Positions 22,830 to 35,236 of a stretch of DNA of 64,000 bases are shown one piece after another. Position 1 is the stretch's first letter. Each line of letters opens with the position of its first letter. Under the pieces are notes generated by a model. The model did not search any database. It worked only from the letters and a program-made list of their open reading frames with translations, and was not told the DNA's origin. The stretch covers positions 5,828,001 to 5,892,000 of the forward strand of contig JAHWDD010000002.1 of assembly GCA_023897205.1 (NCBI GenBank), in the 5' to 3' direction. This stretch comes from Exophiala sp. HKRS030 (taxonomy: Eukaryota > Ascomycota > Eurotiomycetes > Chaetothyriales > Herpotrichiellaceae). The position numbers and the translations under genes were made by a program.

Positions 22830-24482
22830 CTTGGTAGAGACACGTCTCCAATACAAATCATGCGGTTCGAGCCACGCCCACATGTGTCTATCTGTCTGTG
22901 CAGGTTGTGAGAGGATCCGTGGAGAGAGTTGCAAATATCATGCGATCTGCTCGATGCGTCTCCACTCGAGTTGTCAATGCCAAGGCTAATATCACGTGGT
23001 ACGGACATGGATTCGGAGATTTCTGGCGCCCGAACTTTACGAAGCTCAAAATTACCTAGAATTCTATCTTGTCAGAAGCACGTGGTGCCTGGATACCCTA
23101 AACAATTTGATTTGGCAAAATCTCGCTCTCTGCGCACCCATAACTGAACTGTGGCAACTGGGGCGAGCTTCTCCCAACAAGTTGATAGGGCCCTGCGATG
23201 AGTTTCGACCATATGCGAACCCATCGAGGTACTATCCAGTGTTTAGTCGACATTACGAGGTAGGGCTCTGCCATCACAATGACAGACTGCTTGGCGTTTG
23301 TTTCTGGTTTTGTAGAAACGTGCTGGGTCTGAGCTAGCGGCCGAAGCTTTTGGTCATCTGTCTTCGGTTCTCCCCAGTCTACAGTGGTTGGAACGACAGG
23401 TAAGAGCTGTACGGTCGTTCAGGAGTGCATCGACGACTCTCGTGATATGAATGGATGACAGCCGCTCTGTCTGCGTGTCTTTAGCAAGGCAACAGGTATT
23501 GTTGCGGAGTAAATCTCAGCAAGCGAAATGTATCTCATCTAACGGCATAGCCTCGCTGAGCCCGGCTCCTGGAGCAAGAAAATGCGGCAAGAGTGTTGCG
23601 CTGCCTTGGAGCTGGGCCCGACTGGACTATGGTCACCTGGCGAATACTCATTACTTCTTATATGATACTAACCTTATCAACAACCCCGAGCTGACATGCT
23701 TAGCGCCACTTTCCACAATTGTGAGCCACAACAATGCAGCAATTGAAAATGCTTAGCCCGGCCACCAGGCGAATCAGGATATCAGATCCTCGACGGAAGA
23801 TGGGCCCTGGAGACGAAGGGCCAATGTTTAAGTATTTGCTCTTGTCACGTAGAGGAACTGTTCTTGGATCTGAGACATGCTTCCGACATGGACGACCATT
23901 ATGACCTTGGAAGAGTCTCAGAGCAACACAGCGGCTTCATCAGCTTCACCAGGCTCGCTTGGCTTAAGGAGCAATCGTACTCAGCTCCTCGAGGACCGGA
24001 ACATCCGAATTATATCTAACCACAGGCTTGGACGCTACGAACCAGACCCTTTTCCAGGACGATTCGTATGAGGGAGACAATATGCCTGTCATCGTAGCAT
24101 TGATTCTCTAACCGACTGAAAAAGAAACTGAGCCAAGAAGACACGAGAGAGTAGGGAGAGTCACATAGTTCTACGACGCCTTGAAAGTGCACGACACCAA
24201 AAGAAGGTGGTCACTATCACCACCCAGGTGCCACCCAAAGCTTTTCTACATAATTCTTATTGTCATGTCACGAAATAATTGCTGCTTTATTGACATCTCC
24301 TAAAGTGTACTAGGGCATCTACTAGGTGACCTCCACTCAGGCTTTAACTCTCTAACCTTATCGATTACTCCACTCCATTATTTCTGCACCCCTCATTTTA
24401 TTTTTTTGAAATTGACCTGCGCAGCGTTTTCCCTGCTATACAACACAGATTCGACGGCCGGTGCAAGTCTTTCACCGCAAAC
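22830..24482. other. Intergenic, CMC2 to PWP1
   Basis: No gene supported. It serves as the divergent upstream region of CMC2 (-) and PWP1 (+). The part before PWP1 (24190-24470) is pyrimidine-rich and AT-richer. Confidence 0.5.
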
Positions 24483-26171
24483 ATGTCGATGACATTGGCA
24501 ACAACGTGGGTGAGAAGAGGAGCCGCCGCCCAATTTCCTACCAAGTACCAAATAGACGAATCAGAACTCAGTCGGATATCAGAACTCGCACGCCTGCAAC
24601 TTGCCGATGCACAAGAAGACTTGGAACTGGCTCAAGGCACTGGGCCGGCGAAACATGAAGATGGCGCTTCAGAATCGGGGTCAGATTTAGATTCGGACAA
24701 TGGCGTCTCAACAAAAGAACCTCCTTCAACAGCTGCAACAAGTAAAACGACCGCTGTCCCAGGACAAGCAGACGATGACGATGACCTCAAAGAATACAAC
24801 CTTGACGATTATGATAATGAATCAGCAGAAGAGGCTGCTCCTCAATACGCATCGTTTAGCAATGTTGGCTCATTGGCATATCACGCACCAGACGAGAAAG
24901 ATCCCTACCTTGTATTACCGCCCGGTGAAAACGACTCGGACGATGAAAGAGAAGAATTGCAAATCCTACCCACTGACAATTTGATTCTGGCCGCCAAGGT
25001 GGAAGATGAAGTCGCTCATCTAGAAGTCCTTGTTTACGAAGACGACTCAGACAATCTCTATGTACATCACGATATTATGCTGCCCGCAATCCCCCTGGCA
25101 GTTGAATGGATAAATGTTCCGGTCGGAAAGGACGCGGGATTGAAATCCGAAGGAAACTTTGTTGCAATCGGAACGATGAGTCCTGAGATTGAGATCTGGG
25201 ATGTCGATGTTGTCGATAGCATGTATCCCAATGCCATTCTTGGTCAAGAACCCGAATCGGCTCAACAAAACAGCGAAGAGGCTTCTTCAGCGTCGAGTAA
25301 AAAGAAGTCATCTAAAAAGAAGAAAAAGAAGCCAAAAGCAAATGACGAATACCATGTTGACGCTGTTCTTGCACTCGCAGCAAACCGACAGCATCGCAAC
25401 CTTCTTGCATCTGGCTCCGCCGATAAAACCGTTAAATTATGGGACCTCAACACCGGAAAATGCGCTAAATCCTACACCATGCACACAGGCAAAGTCTGCT
25501 CATTAGACTGGCATCCTACAGAATCCACAGTTCTCCTTAGTGGAAGCTATGATCGCACCGTCGTTGCCACAGACATGCGAGCACCGGACGCTGTCGCTCC
25601 AAAATGGGTGGTAGAAGCCGATGTCGAACAAGTCCGATGGAATCATCACGATCCTACTTTCTTCTATGTCACAACCGAAGCCGGTACGGTACATTATTTC
25701 GACGCAAGAAATGTACCCAGTTCTCATGACCAACCGAGCAAACCTATCTGGACGCTACAAGCACACGATGGTGCGGTCAGTGCATTCGACATCAATCCCA
25801 CCGTTCCAGGGCTTCTAGCCACAGGATCAGACGACAAAAGAGTCAAACTGTGGAACATCGAGAACAACGTCCCTAGTATGGTCGTGTCGCGGAATTTAGA
25901 GGTCGGACGAATCTTCTCAGCACAATTTGCTCCGGACACCGAAGTGGCTTTCAGATTATCAGTTGCGGGGAGCAGGGGACAATTGCAGGTTTGGGACATT
26001 AGCACCAATCCCGCTGTAAGGAAGATATTTGCTGGAAGAGTCAAACTACCCGACACTGACGGAAGGGAGAGGTTAATCGGTGTCAATCATGGGAGCGATG
26101 ATGACACCGACGAAGAGGATGGAGGTGCCAATACTGGACGAGATGGATGGGAGTCTATGGATGAGGATTGA
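24483..26171 (+). CDS. PWP1: Periodic tryptophan protein 1, WD-repeat ribosome biogenesis factor
   Basis: Pwp1 is a nucleolar WD40 protein needed for early large-subunit ribosome assembly. The N-terminal block TLATTWVRRGAAAQFPTKY is the family signature. It is followed by acidic stretches (DDDDLKEYNLDDYD) and a lysine-rich linker near residue 275 (SSKKKKKKPKAND). WD repeats are clear at LLASGSADKTVKLWDLNTG, HTGKVCSLDWHPTESTVLLSG, LATGSDDKRVKLWNIENN and LSVAGSRGQLQVWDI. The C-terminus is again acidic. About 562 residues, one exon. A second ATG two codons downstream would make almost the same protein. Confidence 0.95.
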   Translation: MSMTLATTWVRRGAAAQFPTKYQIDESELSRISELARLQLADAQEDLELAQGTGPAKHEDGASESGSDLDSDNGVSTKEPPSTAATSKTTAVPGQADDDDDLKEYNLDDYDNESAEEAAPQYASFSNVGSLAYHAPDEKDPYLVLPPGENDSDDEREELQILPTDNLILAAKVEDEVAHLEVLVYEDDSDNLYVHHDIMLPAIPLAVEWINVPVGKDAGLKSEGNFVAIGTMSPEIEIWDVDVVDSMYPNAILGQEPESAQQNSEEASSASSKKKSSKKKKKKPKANDEYHVDAVLALAANRQHRNLLASGSADKTVKLWDLNTGKCAKSYTMHTGKVCSLDWHPTESTVLLSGSYDRTVVATDMRAPDAVAPKWVVEADVEQVRWNHHDPTFFYVTTEAGTVHYFDARNVPSSHDQPSKPIWTLQAHDGAVSAFDINPTVPGLLATGSDDKRVKLWNIENNVPSMVVSRNLEVGRIFSAQFAPDTEVAFRLSVAGSRGQLQVWDISTNPAVRKIFAGRVKLPDTDGRERLIGVNHGSDDDTDEEDGGANTGRDGWESMDED

Positions 26172-27145
26172 AATCAATGGCATATGTTCGTTGAGATGAC
26201 TTTACCCTACCATTGTTATTCAAACCTAGTTCCCATAATCCTACAAATCCCATTCCGTTGGAACCGGATGTACGAGATGATACCCCAATTCAGATCCCTA
26301 CGCACTCTAAGCAACGCTCTTTCTCGATTCTTGCCGATCATGCTGAGTGCTCAAGTTCAAAATCATCTTCAAAGCCATCTGAGTAAATCCTATCCACTTT
26401 GCATATATCTAAGGTTCCTGTTTTCCCTTCTACCCGTCGCCACCGAAACTCCGTCCCTTGCACTCGCACGAGGACAAGCCCTAATCTGATTCCTTCAGCA
26501 ACTCATCCCATCCGTGCCCACCTCACCACTAGACACCGGCGGGAAATCCAGACCGTCAAGCCAATCAACTTCCCCACCGTGAACTCCACAACATCCCCAA
26601 TCGAGGCAGCGGCGCAATCACCAACCGCCGCCCGCATTGCATAGCAGTGACTAAGCGACCACCCACTCGCACAGACTACTACTGAACACATGCATTTCAT
26701 GAGCAGTTGTTACAGCTTCTTTTTTCTTCTGACTCGAGAAGGATGCTTCATGATTAGCAAAGCAAGCACCCCCGCCATCCTCTGTGCCGTTCAGCTTACT
26801 GTCTGTGTGCTTTCTCTCTTCATTGGAAGAAGTCATCGACTTGTTGAGTTAGCATCACAATCAAAAGACCAGGACTATGTGAAGAGGCCCGAATAGACAA
26901 ATTTTGCATAAAAGGCAGGTCTGCAGCTGAGGCGGCTTTTCATCTACTCGGTGACTCCCTGATAGCTGGTTCCCGTTTCAAGTGGCTCTTCAATTATACT
27001 CTCCTTCTCCCAATCTCTTTTTGAATTCCTGAGTTTGACTCTCTGGATATCCAATCGGTAACCTATCGACCTGGGAAGATTCCAACGGTTGGGAATAGCA
27101 TTCCACTGAAAGGAATCGAAATTCTAGCGGATCTTCTGGAGTCAA
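26172..27145. other. Intergenic, PWP1 to oxidoreductase
   Basis: No gene supported. Frames here are short and without motifs. Confidence 0.5.
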
Positions 27146-29310
27146 ATGCTTACACGCCTGACGACCCCACGCCGCCGAATTCTCGTCTTTTCGAACGGAA
27201 AGCTACAAGCCCGTATTTCGACTACGTCGACACCAAATCCGAGCTCTCGATCGGATCCAGCGTGGTTTCCACCAACACCAGCGGCAGAACCAGAGCCAAT
27301 ATCAAAACCCATACCGACATCGACGCCTACACCTGCGCCAGAAGCAGCATCAGCATCGCCGCGATCAGACCCCACTCGGACACCATCTCATCACACCAAT
27401 AGCAGCAGCAGCAGCGTCGGGACATCTTCGCTTCAACGCATCATGGCGACGACGACACACTACGACGCTATTATTATTGGGTCCGGTCAGGCCGGTGGCC
27501 CCTTGGCTCAGGCATATGCAAAAGCGGGCAAGAAGACGGCGTTGATTGAGAGGTCGCATGTTGGTGGTAAGTGATCAGGTTATTGTTTCTGGTTTTTTGC
27601 CTTGTCTTCTGGTGGAGGCGACGGAGAGGGGAGTGTTAGTCTCCGCGTTGGGAAGAGGCGCCGCAAGAAGGCAGAATATGAGCGATCATGGTCTGCGGGA
27701 AAGAGAATGACAGGATAGGAAGAGCAAAGAATGGAGAATAGTGGTGTACGGGAGATGAATTTTCAATGGAGGAGGCATATGCTAACGATAAGCTTTCTAG
27801 GAACTTGTGTCAATGAAGGATGTACGCCAACCGTAAGTCCCAAAACTGTCTCTCCCGTCAAATCAGAACCGCGAGAGGCAAGGTGGAAATGTCGGTTTCG
27901 ACTTATGCCCTGCTTAGCACCATATCCTTGATTAGATTCATTTTCTCAACGAACTAACCTTGACTTCCTGCCCTGATAGAAAACACTTGTCGCATCCGCA
28001 CGAATCGCGCACCTAGCCTGCCGCGCACACTCATATGGAGTCCAATTCAAGAAATCATCGTTGATATTCAACATCCAGACAGCACGCAAGCGGAAACGCG
28101 ATATAGTCGACTCATTCCGGTCAGGCGGTGAGAACCGCATCAAGGGTACCGAAAACCTCGATCTGATCATGGGAGAAGCGAGTTTCACAGGACCGCAAAC
28201 GATTCAAGTCAGGCCAACACCGGGCGCTAACAATGGAGGAGAGTCACAACAACAGCAACAACAACAACTGGGACAACTGAGCGGCGACGGCGGAATCCTC
28301 GAACTCACTGCCGACCACTTCTTCATCAACACAGGCTGCTCGCCAGCAAAACTCGACGTCAAGAACATCAACAACGTGATCGGCCTGCTCGACTCGACGT
28401 CGGTGATGGAACTAGACGAAGTGCCACGGCACATCGTCGTCGTGGGCGGCGGGTACATCGGCGTGGAATTCGCACAGATGCTGAAACGATTCGGATCCAA
28501 AGTGAGCATCGTGCAGCGAGCGGAGCGGCTCCTGCCACGCGAAGACCCGGACATTTCGGACGCGGTGCGCAAGATCTTCGTTGACGGCGGCATCGACGTG
28601 TACACGGGGATCAAGATCAACGACGTCGGCAACGTCACGCTGGGCCAGATCGTCATGTCCTTGACACAGAGCGACGGATCGATCAAATCACTGCTCTGCT
28701 CACACGTGCTCGCCGCGGGCGGCCGCACCCCCAACACCAAAGCACTGAACCTGGCCGCGGCCAACGTCGCCATCGACCAGCACGGCTTCGTCAAAGTCGA
28801 CGAGCACCTACGCACATCCAACCCAAGATCCACGCGCTCGGCGACGTCAAGGGCGGTCCACAGTTCACCCACATCTCGTACGACGACATGCGCGTCGTCA
28901 AGCACAACCTGCTCACGCACGTGGGCAGCGGCGAGCTCGCGAGCATCGAGAACCGCCTCGTCCCGTACACGGTCTTCATCGACCCGCAGCTCGGGCGCGT
29001 CGGGCTGACCGAGACCGAGGCACGCAAACTCTACCCTACTCGCAAGATCCAAATCGCGAAAATGCCCATGGAATACGTCGCGCGCGCCCTCGAGACCGAC
29101 GAGACGAAAGGGTTCATGAAGGCCGTCGTCGACGCCGATTCAAAGGAGATCCTGGGCTTTGCCTGTCTAGGCATTGAAGGCGGCGAGATCATGAGTATGG
29201 TCCAGTTGGCCATGATGGGCGGCTTGACGTATGACGAGTTGGAGGGCGCGGTGTTCGCACATCCCTGTCTGAGTGAGTCTTTGAATAATCTGTGGGGGTT
29301 TTTGGAGTGA
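27146..29310 (+). CDS. FAD-dependent pyridine-nucleotide disulphide oxidoreductase, with one frameshift
   Basis: Class I flavoprotein disulphide reductase (glutathione reductase, lipoamide dehydrogenase and mercuric reductase group). Exons are 27146 (or 27443)..27566, 27801..27832 and 27980..29310. The FAD-binding motif [12 protein letters not shown] follows the start MATTTHYDA. The redox pair sits in [11 protein letters not shown], spanning exons 2 and 3. The NAD(P) motif is [13 protein letters not shown]. The C-terminal catalytic His-Glu pair is in [10 protein letters not shown]. There is no vicinal C-terminal cysteine pair, so it is not a true MerA. One base appears to be missing in the C run at 28822-28824. 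Before it the frame reads [10 protein letters not shown]; after it, in the next frame, [22 protein letters not shown] polyglutamine insert (about 28247-28267) is unusual. If translation starts at 27146, the protein gains a 99-residue extension opening [11 protein letters not shown], resembling a mitochondrial presequence. Substrate unknown. Confidence 0.8.
27567..27800 (+). other. Intron 1 of the oxidoreductase
   Basis: GTAAGT at 27567 and TAG at 27798-27800, phase 1. It separates the FAD motif exon from the 32 nt redox-site exon. Confidence 0.8.
27833..27979 (+). other. Intron 2 of the oxidoreductase
   Basis: GTAAGT at 27833 and TAG at 27977-27979, phase 0. It joins [10 protein letters not shown] to [11 protein letters not shown]. 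Confidence 0.85.
28247..28267 (+). repeat. CAA/CAG repeat encoding polyglutamine
   Basis: Seven consecutive Gln codons inside the oxidoreductase, in a linker absent from typical family members. Confidence 0.85.
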
Positions 29311-32300
29311 GTGGGCTCAAGCACTGGGATCAGCGCCGTTAGCATCAGTGGTGGTGGTGCTGGCGGCGGCCGCGGCATCGTTGTCGTCTTGGTGGTGATG
29401 AAGATGGAGATGAGGATGGTGATGGTGATTTGAGGATGAAAATCCTTAGGGCGCCTTGTTTTGCTCTTTCGAGTCTAACTAACTAGTGTTCCACATGGGA
29501 CTGAGATCTGGAAGGAATACCAGAAGACCAGATAACCAGGATACCAACTAGTCAATGAGAATGCTAAACGTGGTTGGGTCAGAGTCTTGAAGGGCACGTT
29601 GGATTCGACTACCGATATCTTTCATTATCTCGGTCAGATCCTGCGATATGTCTCGCGCTCCCGGTCACGGGCTTCAGCAGCCCCCCGATCTCTGATTACA
29701 CGCAGGTCGCCTAACGCGGCCAACAGTTACTTATCAGGTCCATCTGTAATTGAATGGACGGCAGTCCTTGTCACCACATTCATTGACGAAATCTTGATGT
29801 TCACGATAATACGGTCTCAAATTAGAAAAAAAAAAACGGATATTAGACCGGTTCAAGACAATACGTAAATAAGCCATCCACATACTGATATCGCAGCGGA
29901 CCGAGCCCCAAATGCAAAAGCACGATTTACCCCGTAAGCAGACTTGTGGATCTTCTTGGGAAGACCACTTCTCCATGCAAGATCTGAACCAACGCGGTGG
30001 TTTAAAAGGACCCCAAAGTCTTGTGAAGCTAAAATTCTGCATTTAGTCGCATTGCGGTGGAATTCTGACAGGGCCATTCTCCAGACCAACATTGTATTGG
30101 CACATCCTGGCCCCTTTTCTTCAGTTTCCCCGGCTCTGCCCTTGTTGCATAGCCTTACTCGTGAATAAGGATCCGGTATCATCGGTAAGATATGTGAAGG
30201 GGATCCACAAAAGAAGATGGCAACTTGTAGCACTGCTTATAAGACCACAACGAGTACATTCTAGGTAGTCGCTTTACCATTCTAGTTCGTCAGCAGTTGT
30301 ACTTCCAAAACAAAATCGTCAGCCATCTTGATAGAACCAATTAAGTCACCCAAAAGACATTGTCTACTCAGGCTGCCCGAAGGATCACACCTGTTCCTTT
30401 CGACAATGCGAAAAAACATGATTTCAAGCTTACAGCTGAATAGAGGAAGCAAAAGACCATGTCGAATGGTGACGCCATGAGAGGCAGAGTCTCCAAAGGG
30501 GCGGATGGGTATAGCAAAGAAACGGGTGGCCTTGGGTATTGTCTGCAGAGCTGCATGGCGGCGCTTGGTTAATCCGTGAGTCAAATCAAGCCAGTTACTC
30601 GGGACATGCAGGTACACAGGCGTCCCATATCACCAGCGCTTACCAAGTCATATCTCGGGTTTCTTCAGACCATCAAAGTCGCTCATAATCAGCTTGGAGA
30701 ATCAACGAGTTGGCAAGACGTGCTCGGAAAAGTCTGTTCAAGGTTCTTTGGGATACCTTGGATCGGACTTTGAGGTCAGTCCACTGGTTACAACAGGTTA
30801 CTCCGACAGCAACATGCCCGATCGCTTAGGCTAGGTCTGATTTATTCGAGACGATGAAGTTATGTCCGATCACGGTAGGATTCATCCGTGGGCGGAGTTT
30901 GCTGGCGATCGCGAGCTTGCTGAACGTCAAAGGATAATCTGGTCTGCTTCCAGCGATCTTGGGAGCTGTTCGTCGAATGGGCTTCGGAGATAGTCCGACA
31001 ATACGGTTGTAACATTGTTGGGTGGTACATTGGAATCTCTGCTCCCTTCACGATCTTGACTTTCAGATCGAATGACCAACGCCAACTTCAGAAAAAGTCT
31101 TGACGGTTCCCTCAAAGGGAAAGCTTTGGACGACTCGACATTGGTTGACTCATATGATTAGATATCAGATTGCTTGGAATGGGCAACACAGACCGTACAG
31201 GATCATGATGGAATTGGAATCTCGGAATATCGATGGAAATCACGCGGTGATCTGCATGCTCTGGAACAATTGATTCGGTCGCAAAAGGCTCGAGCGGGTG
31301 GTAAGTTCGTGGGGCAAACCCTACGGCGATAACCATCCGTTGGTGCTTATGCTTGTAGTGTTGATCAAAATGAGCCGCTGATGTACGTTGACATTGGGAG
31401 TGGTTCTTCACCGACAAAGGAAGGTGCATCCACGGCATTACTGAAAAATATGGCGTGTATTGTTGCGGTCAGGTAGGGAGTCCAAGAGGCGGCTTACTCA
31501 GGGTACATGAAGAAGGCTTGATTGAAAGTAGCCGAGCAAGCAACCTTAGCCGTTCTAACCTGGCGTTAGCTTGCTGACGGCATTCTGGTGGACAAGTGAC
31601 GCCTAAGCATGCATAAAATGAAGCTGGGCACATCGTTAGTAGCCGTGAACCGTTGCATTCATTAGGAATCGAAGAACGATTCGCTGCGAAGGCTGATCAG
31701 GATATGCAAGTCATGTTAACGGTAACATTGTGAGTTGGTCAAGTTCCGCACTGGTCACTAATTAGGATCTTGATATCTGACCAAGGGTCCTTTTTCTCTG
31801 GTCCGCGCGAAGATTCCGTGGAGTTAAGGTCAAGGGGGCTCCTGGTCAGTCAAGTACATTAGGTTGGGATTGGCCACAGTGGAAAGATCGGGGTGCAGCT
31901 CTCGCTGTCGAAAACACGCATGCCCTCAGTGGCCCTCCCGGAAGAGGACCGATCTTGGAGATGCTACTTGGCAATCCTGCGGCTGAAGGCTTGCAGAATT
32001 GGAGTTGCGGTGATGATGAAAGTCAGTGGTGCCGTCCCCGAAGAGCGCTATTTTCAGCCCATGGGACAAAGTTCGTCCAGTTCTGACCTGATCGTGGATA
32101 GATGGGGTCCTTTTCCCGCAACTTTTGGTAAGCTTCATGGTCCAAGGTGCATACCTGGATCAAGATGAGTCGAGTGTGGTTCGATCTGGTTTACAAATAT
32201 CTGGACTATGATTCACACAGGGTCCGGCCGAGTCTCGGTTTTAAGGCAGAGTTGAGTCATTTGGCGACGATGGAGATTAGGATGAGTTGTCGTCGACATT

Positions 32301-33487
32301 TTGAGGATGTTGGTTTGGTGTTAAGTTGACTGAGGCAAGTGCAACCGGGTATGGCAGGATCGATCAACGTACCTGCCTGCCTAGCTGTCTACCTGCCTGC
32401 CTTCCACGCCTTGAAGGATTGGATAGTAATCGAATAATAGTAACAGAAATCGCAAGATGTACACTCCGTGCCAGCCGAATACTGGACGAATTGTCGCTAG
32501 GATCGGGGGATCGCAAGTCCAAACGTCATGTTCCCTGTTCTCTTGCATGGATGAATTCCAAAGATGGAAATCCGCCCTTTGCACCAAAGGTCCCAAGCAC
32601 AGTTTCTAACTAAAGCCGAGGCCATCTGGACTTTGGAACGGCGTGAACAGTCATGGATGGACTTGGACGGTTGCCTAAACGGCACGTGAGTTGAAATTTC
32701 AGGCTCCCAAGCCAAGATTCGCTATGTCGGTGACACACTCACTATCTACCAACTACTTGCTATAGCTCCAGGCCCTCCTCACACTTAGACGCACGAAATT
32801 CCAGTAATAGTAGAATGTTTCAGTGATTCTTTCAGACCCTATACCGTTTTTACAAACATTTCCTATGGCTTGACCTCTCTGTTGATCGGGGCACTGCACC
32901 TGATCATTCGTAACCCTGGGTACCCTGACCATGAAAATTCCCCTTCAGAAACTCCGTAGTACCTTTTATCCCCCTTGTACCAATATTTCCTCGTAAGCAC
33001 TTGCCAAAACCATCACCATTCACTGTAATATACAAGATGGCTCGATCTGGTCTTGTCTTGCGACCAGTGACCAACGCCTGCGCGGGCCAAGCTGGATGTC
33101 CCACCATGATCCACACAACGGTCTTGACGGTGCTGCGCCTTGTTCCATTGATACTTTCTACTTGCACAGTGTCTTGCAAGAGCAGTAGGTCGCGTTGTCC
33201 AGGCATCATGAGCAATTATCCTCAGCACAGGTGCGAGCATTTCCGCCAGACTTCACATCAAACTCGACAGACCCACGTGAGCCACACGCAGCGGATGATG
33301 AATCTGCGCATTTGCTTCTGCGGGGATTGATCAATATATGGTTACGCGCTGATACCGGCAGGTCTGCTTGCGATTTCCATGCATAGGCTTCGGCCCATGC
33401 ATGCTGTGCTCTAAAGCGTGGGGAAATCAAATCTCCAGTGATTCGGTCGCAGATCCGCACATCCCTTAAAAAGCGCATTGGACCGGC
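29311..33487. other. 4.2 kb without a recognisable gene
   Basis: Open frames on both strands are under 120 codons, mostly from non-ATG starts, and carry no motif I know. Just after the oxidoreductase there are GGTGGT/GATGAG low-complexity runs (29345-29435). An A-run lies at about 29825-29836. No tRNA-like pair of A and B boxes was noticed. Confidence 0.45.
32371..32402. repeat. CCTG tetranucleotide microsatellite
   Basis: Short imperfect run of CTGC/CCTG units interrupted by CTAGCTGTCTA. Confidence 0.75.
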
Positions 33488-33751
33488 TCATCGACGACTG
33501 GACCCGGAATGGTAGCCAGCACTGGAATAACCCGAGTCGCGCCAGGGTCGTGCTCCAGAAGGGGGCTTTTTGTCGCCGGAGGATGCTTCGGGTCGTCGTT
33601 TGGCGGCATGGTCCGGGCAAGTAAATCCCACCAGGACGGTTTTCTCGGTTGTACCATGTCCTTGTTGCCCATATCTCTGACATGGGTCGACCGAGTGTCT
33701 GTGATAAAGACAGCGGCACACAGCATATCTCTCAATGATTTGATAACACAT
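33488..33751 (-). CDS. Small Cys/His-rich conserved fungal protein
   Basis: Predicted 87 residues, beginning MCYQIIERYAVCRCLYHRHS at 33751. Cysteines fall in MC, VCRC, DPC and FTC positions, with His residues at HRHS and PDH, suggesting a small metal-binding module. The GHGTTEKTVLVG stretch follows the cysteines, then a Ser/Lys-rich disordered tail. I recognise this as a recurrent short family of unknown function in filamentous ascomycetes, usually starting MCYQIIERY. That is recall, not an alignment. The open frame extends 96 codons further upstream through unrelated hydrophobic sequence, so an upstream exon is possible but not needed. It stands alone in a 7 kb gene-poor stretch. Confidence 0.6.
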   Translation of the reverse strand: MCYQIIERYAVCRCLYHRHSVDPCQRYGQQGHGTTEKTVLVGFTCPDHAAKRRPEASSGDKKPPSGARPWRDSGYSSAGYHSGSSRR

Positions 33752-34383
33752 GATTGGGTCCTTGACTTGATGAGCGTGAGTTTGAGAAAAGATGTTGGTC
33801 TGGTTGAAGGCAAGTTGAAATAAATGGATGAATAGCAAACTCAGAGTCAGAATCAAAACAAGTATCAATGCATGCATAGAAGAAAATTCCAAAGACTTTG
33901 TTGAGAGATGGAGTATCAATGCCTGATGCTCTCCAAGTCTTATATCAGAATTGTCGTGGCTGTAGCCTTGGAAATAGACCAATGAATTGTCGGGTATGGA
34001 CGAGCCCGTGAGACGAGAGCATTCAAGGACAAGAGTCATGAACTAGGAGCGGGCGCAGTCCGTCCAATAATAGGGCAAAACAGGGCATTATCTTCTTGAA
34101 GGAAGAATATGTTTGCTGCATAACGAAGGAAAGCCACAGAAGCACAACCGCAACAAGCGGCCAAATTCTCCGACCACCACGTTGCGCAGAGAGTACAGGG
34201 CATCGCCAATGAGAGAGTATAGAGAGACACGTCAACCGGATGAGAGTGCGGCCTTAATGAACAGTGACACACCAATGGGAAGGAGAAGAAGAGGTTTTGA
34301 GAAGTTTTTGGCAGTGCTCATGATTGGGTCCAAAATGGATACCGCAAAAGATGCAAAAGCCAAAAAGTAACATAGATGGGCGA

Positions 34384-34411
34384 GCAAACAAGCAAGCAAG
34401 CAGGCAAGCAG
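34384..34411. repeat. (GCAA)n / (GCAG)n microsatellite
   Basis: GCAAACAAGCAAGCAAGC followed by AGGCAAGCAGG. Confidence 0.8.
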
Positions 34412-35188
34412 GTGATGGTGAGCGAGGGAGTGTGGAAAAGCGAAAAGCCAAGGTCACCAAGCCTGCGCAAGCGTAGGTACATAGGAATGTAACAACTGGG
34501 TTGGATAGGTTGATGGGTTGATGGGCGGACAAAAGATGCTCACGCGATGACAATTGACATGACGGCGGAATCTCCGCATGAGGAGAGGGACCAGTTTTTT
34601 GGGACTGAGGCTGAGAAGACTTGGCCGTATCAGGAATGGGGGGCGGATTGGCGCTGAAAGGGCCGTCGAGGGCCCAGGAGTCTATAAGTCGATAAGTCCA
34701 TGCGCCTCAGTGGTTGTGGTTTGTTGTCTAAGGTCTGTATCCATGGAATTAACGGCGTTTTAGGCTCGTTGGCGGTGGACCGTGGTGGCCCCCTTCGAGA
34801 TCCAGATTCCGCAGTACGGACTAGGTACGGACCAGAGACTCGAGAGGATTGTCCATCGTCCGTTACCTAAAATCCAGTATCTTGGGCGATGAGCAACGGG
34901 GAAGGGGAAAGACGAGTAGTTCAGGCACTACGGAAGGGGGCGGACTGAAGATTGGACGAATGAACAATCAGGTCGAACAATTCGCCACGGTTGAACGTCA
35001 GCATCTACGTGACAAGGAAGGATGTAATGCGAGTGTCTTCGAAGCGACCCGGACCCGGGTGCGGATGATCAATGACGAATATTGAAGATTGCCAGGGCTT
35101 GGGAGATGTTTTCCAGTGGGCAGGGCCTGAGGAACGGGATTCAGATCGAATACTTTGATACGATACTCGGATACATTGTATTTGCACG

Positions 35189-35236
35189 GTACCTAGTACC
35201 TACCTATGAAATAGATACCTAGATACCTAGATACCT
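35189..35236. repeat. TACCTAGA tandem repeat
   Basis: ACCTAGTACCTACC followed by three copies of an AGATACCT octamer. Confidence 0.8.

Noticed and set aside
22996..23337. 113-codon plus-strand frame in the CMC2-PWP1 gap
   Set aside because: Begins with GTG, has no ATG near its start and no recognisable motif.
28802..28827. Tiny intron to explain the oxidoreductase frame break
   Set aside because: The best GT...AG pair is under 40 nt and would remove conserved residues; a one-base loss is simpler.
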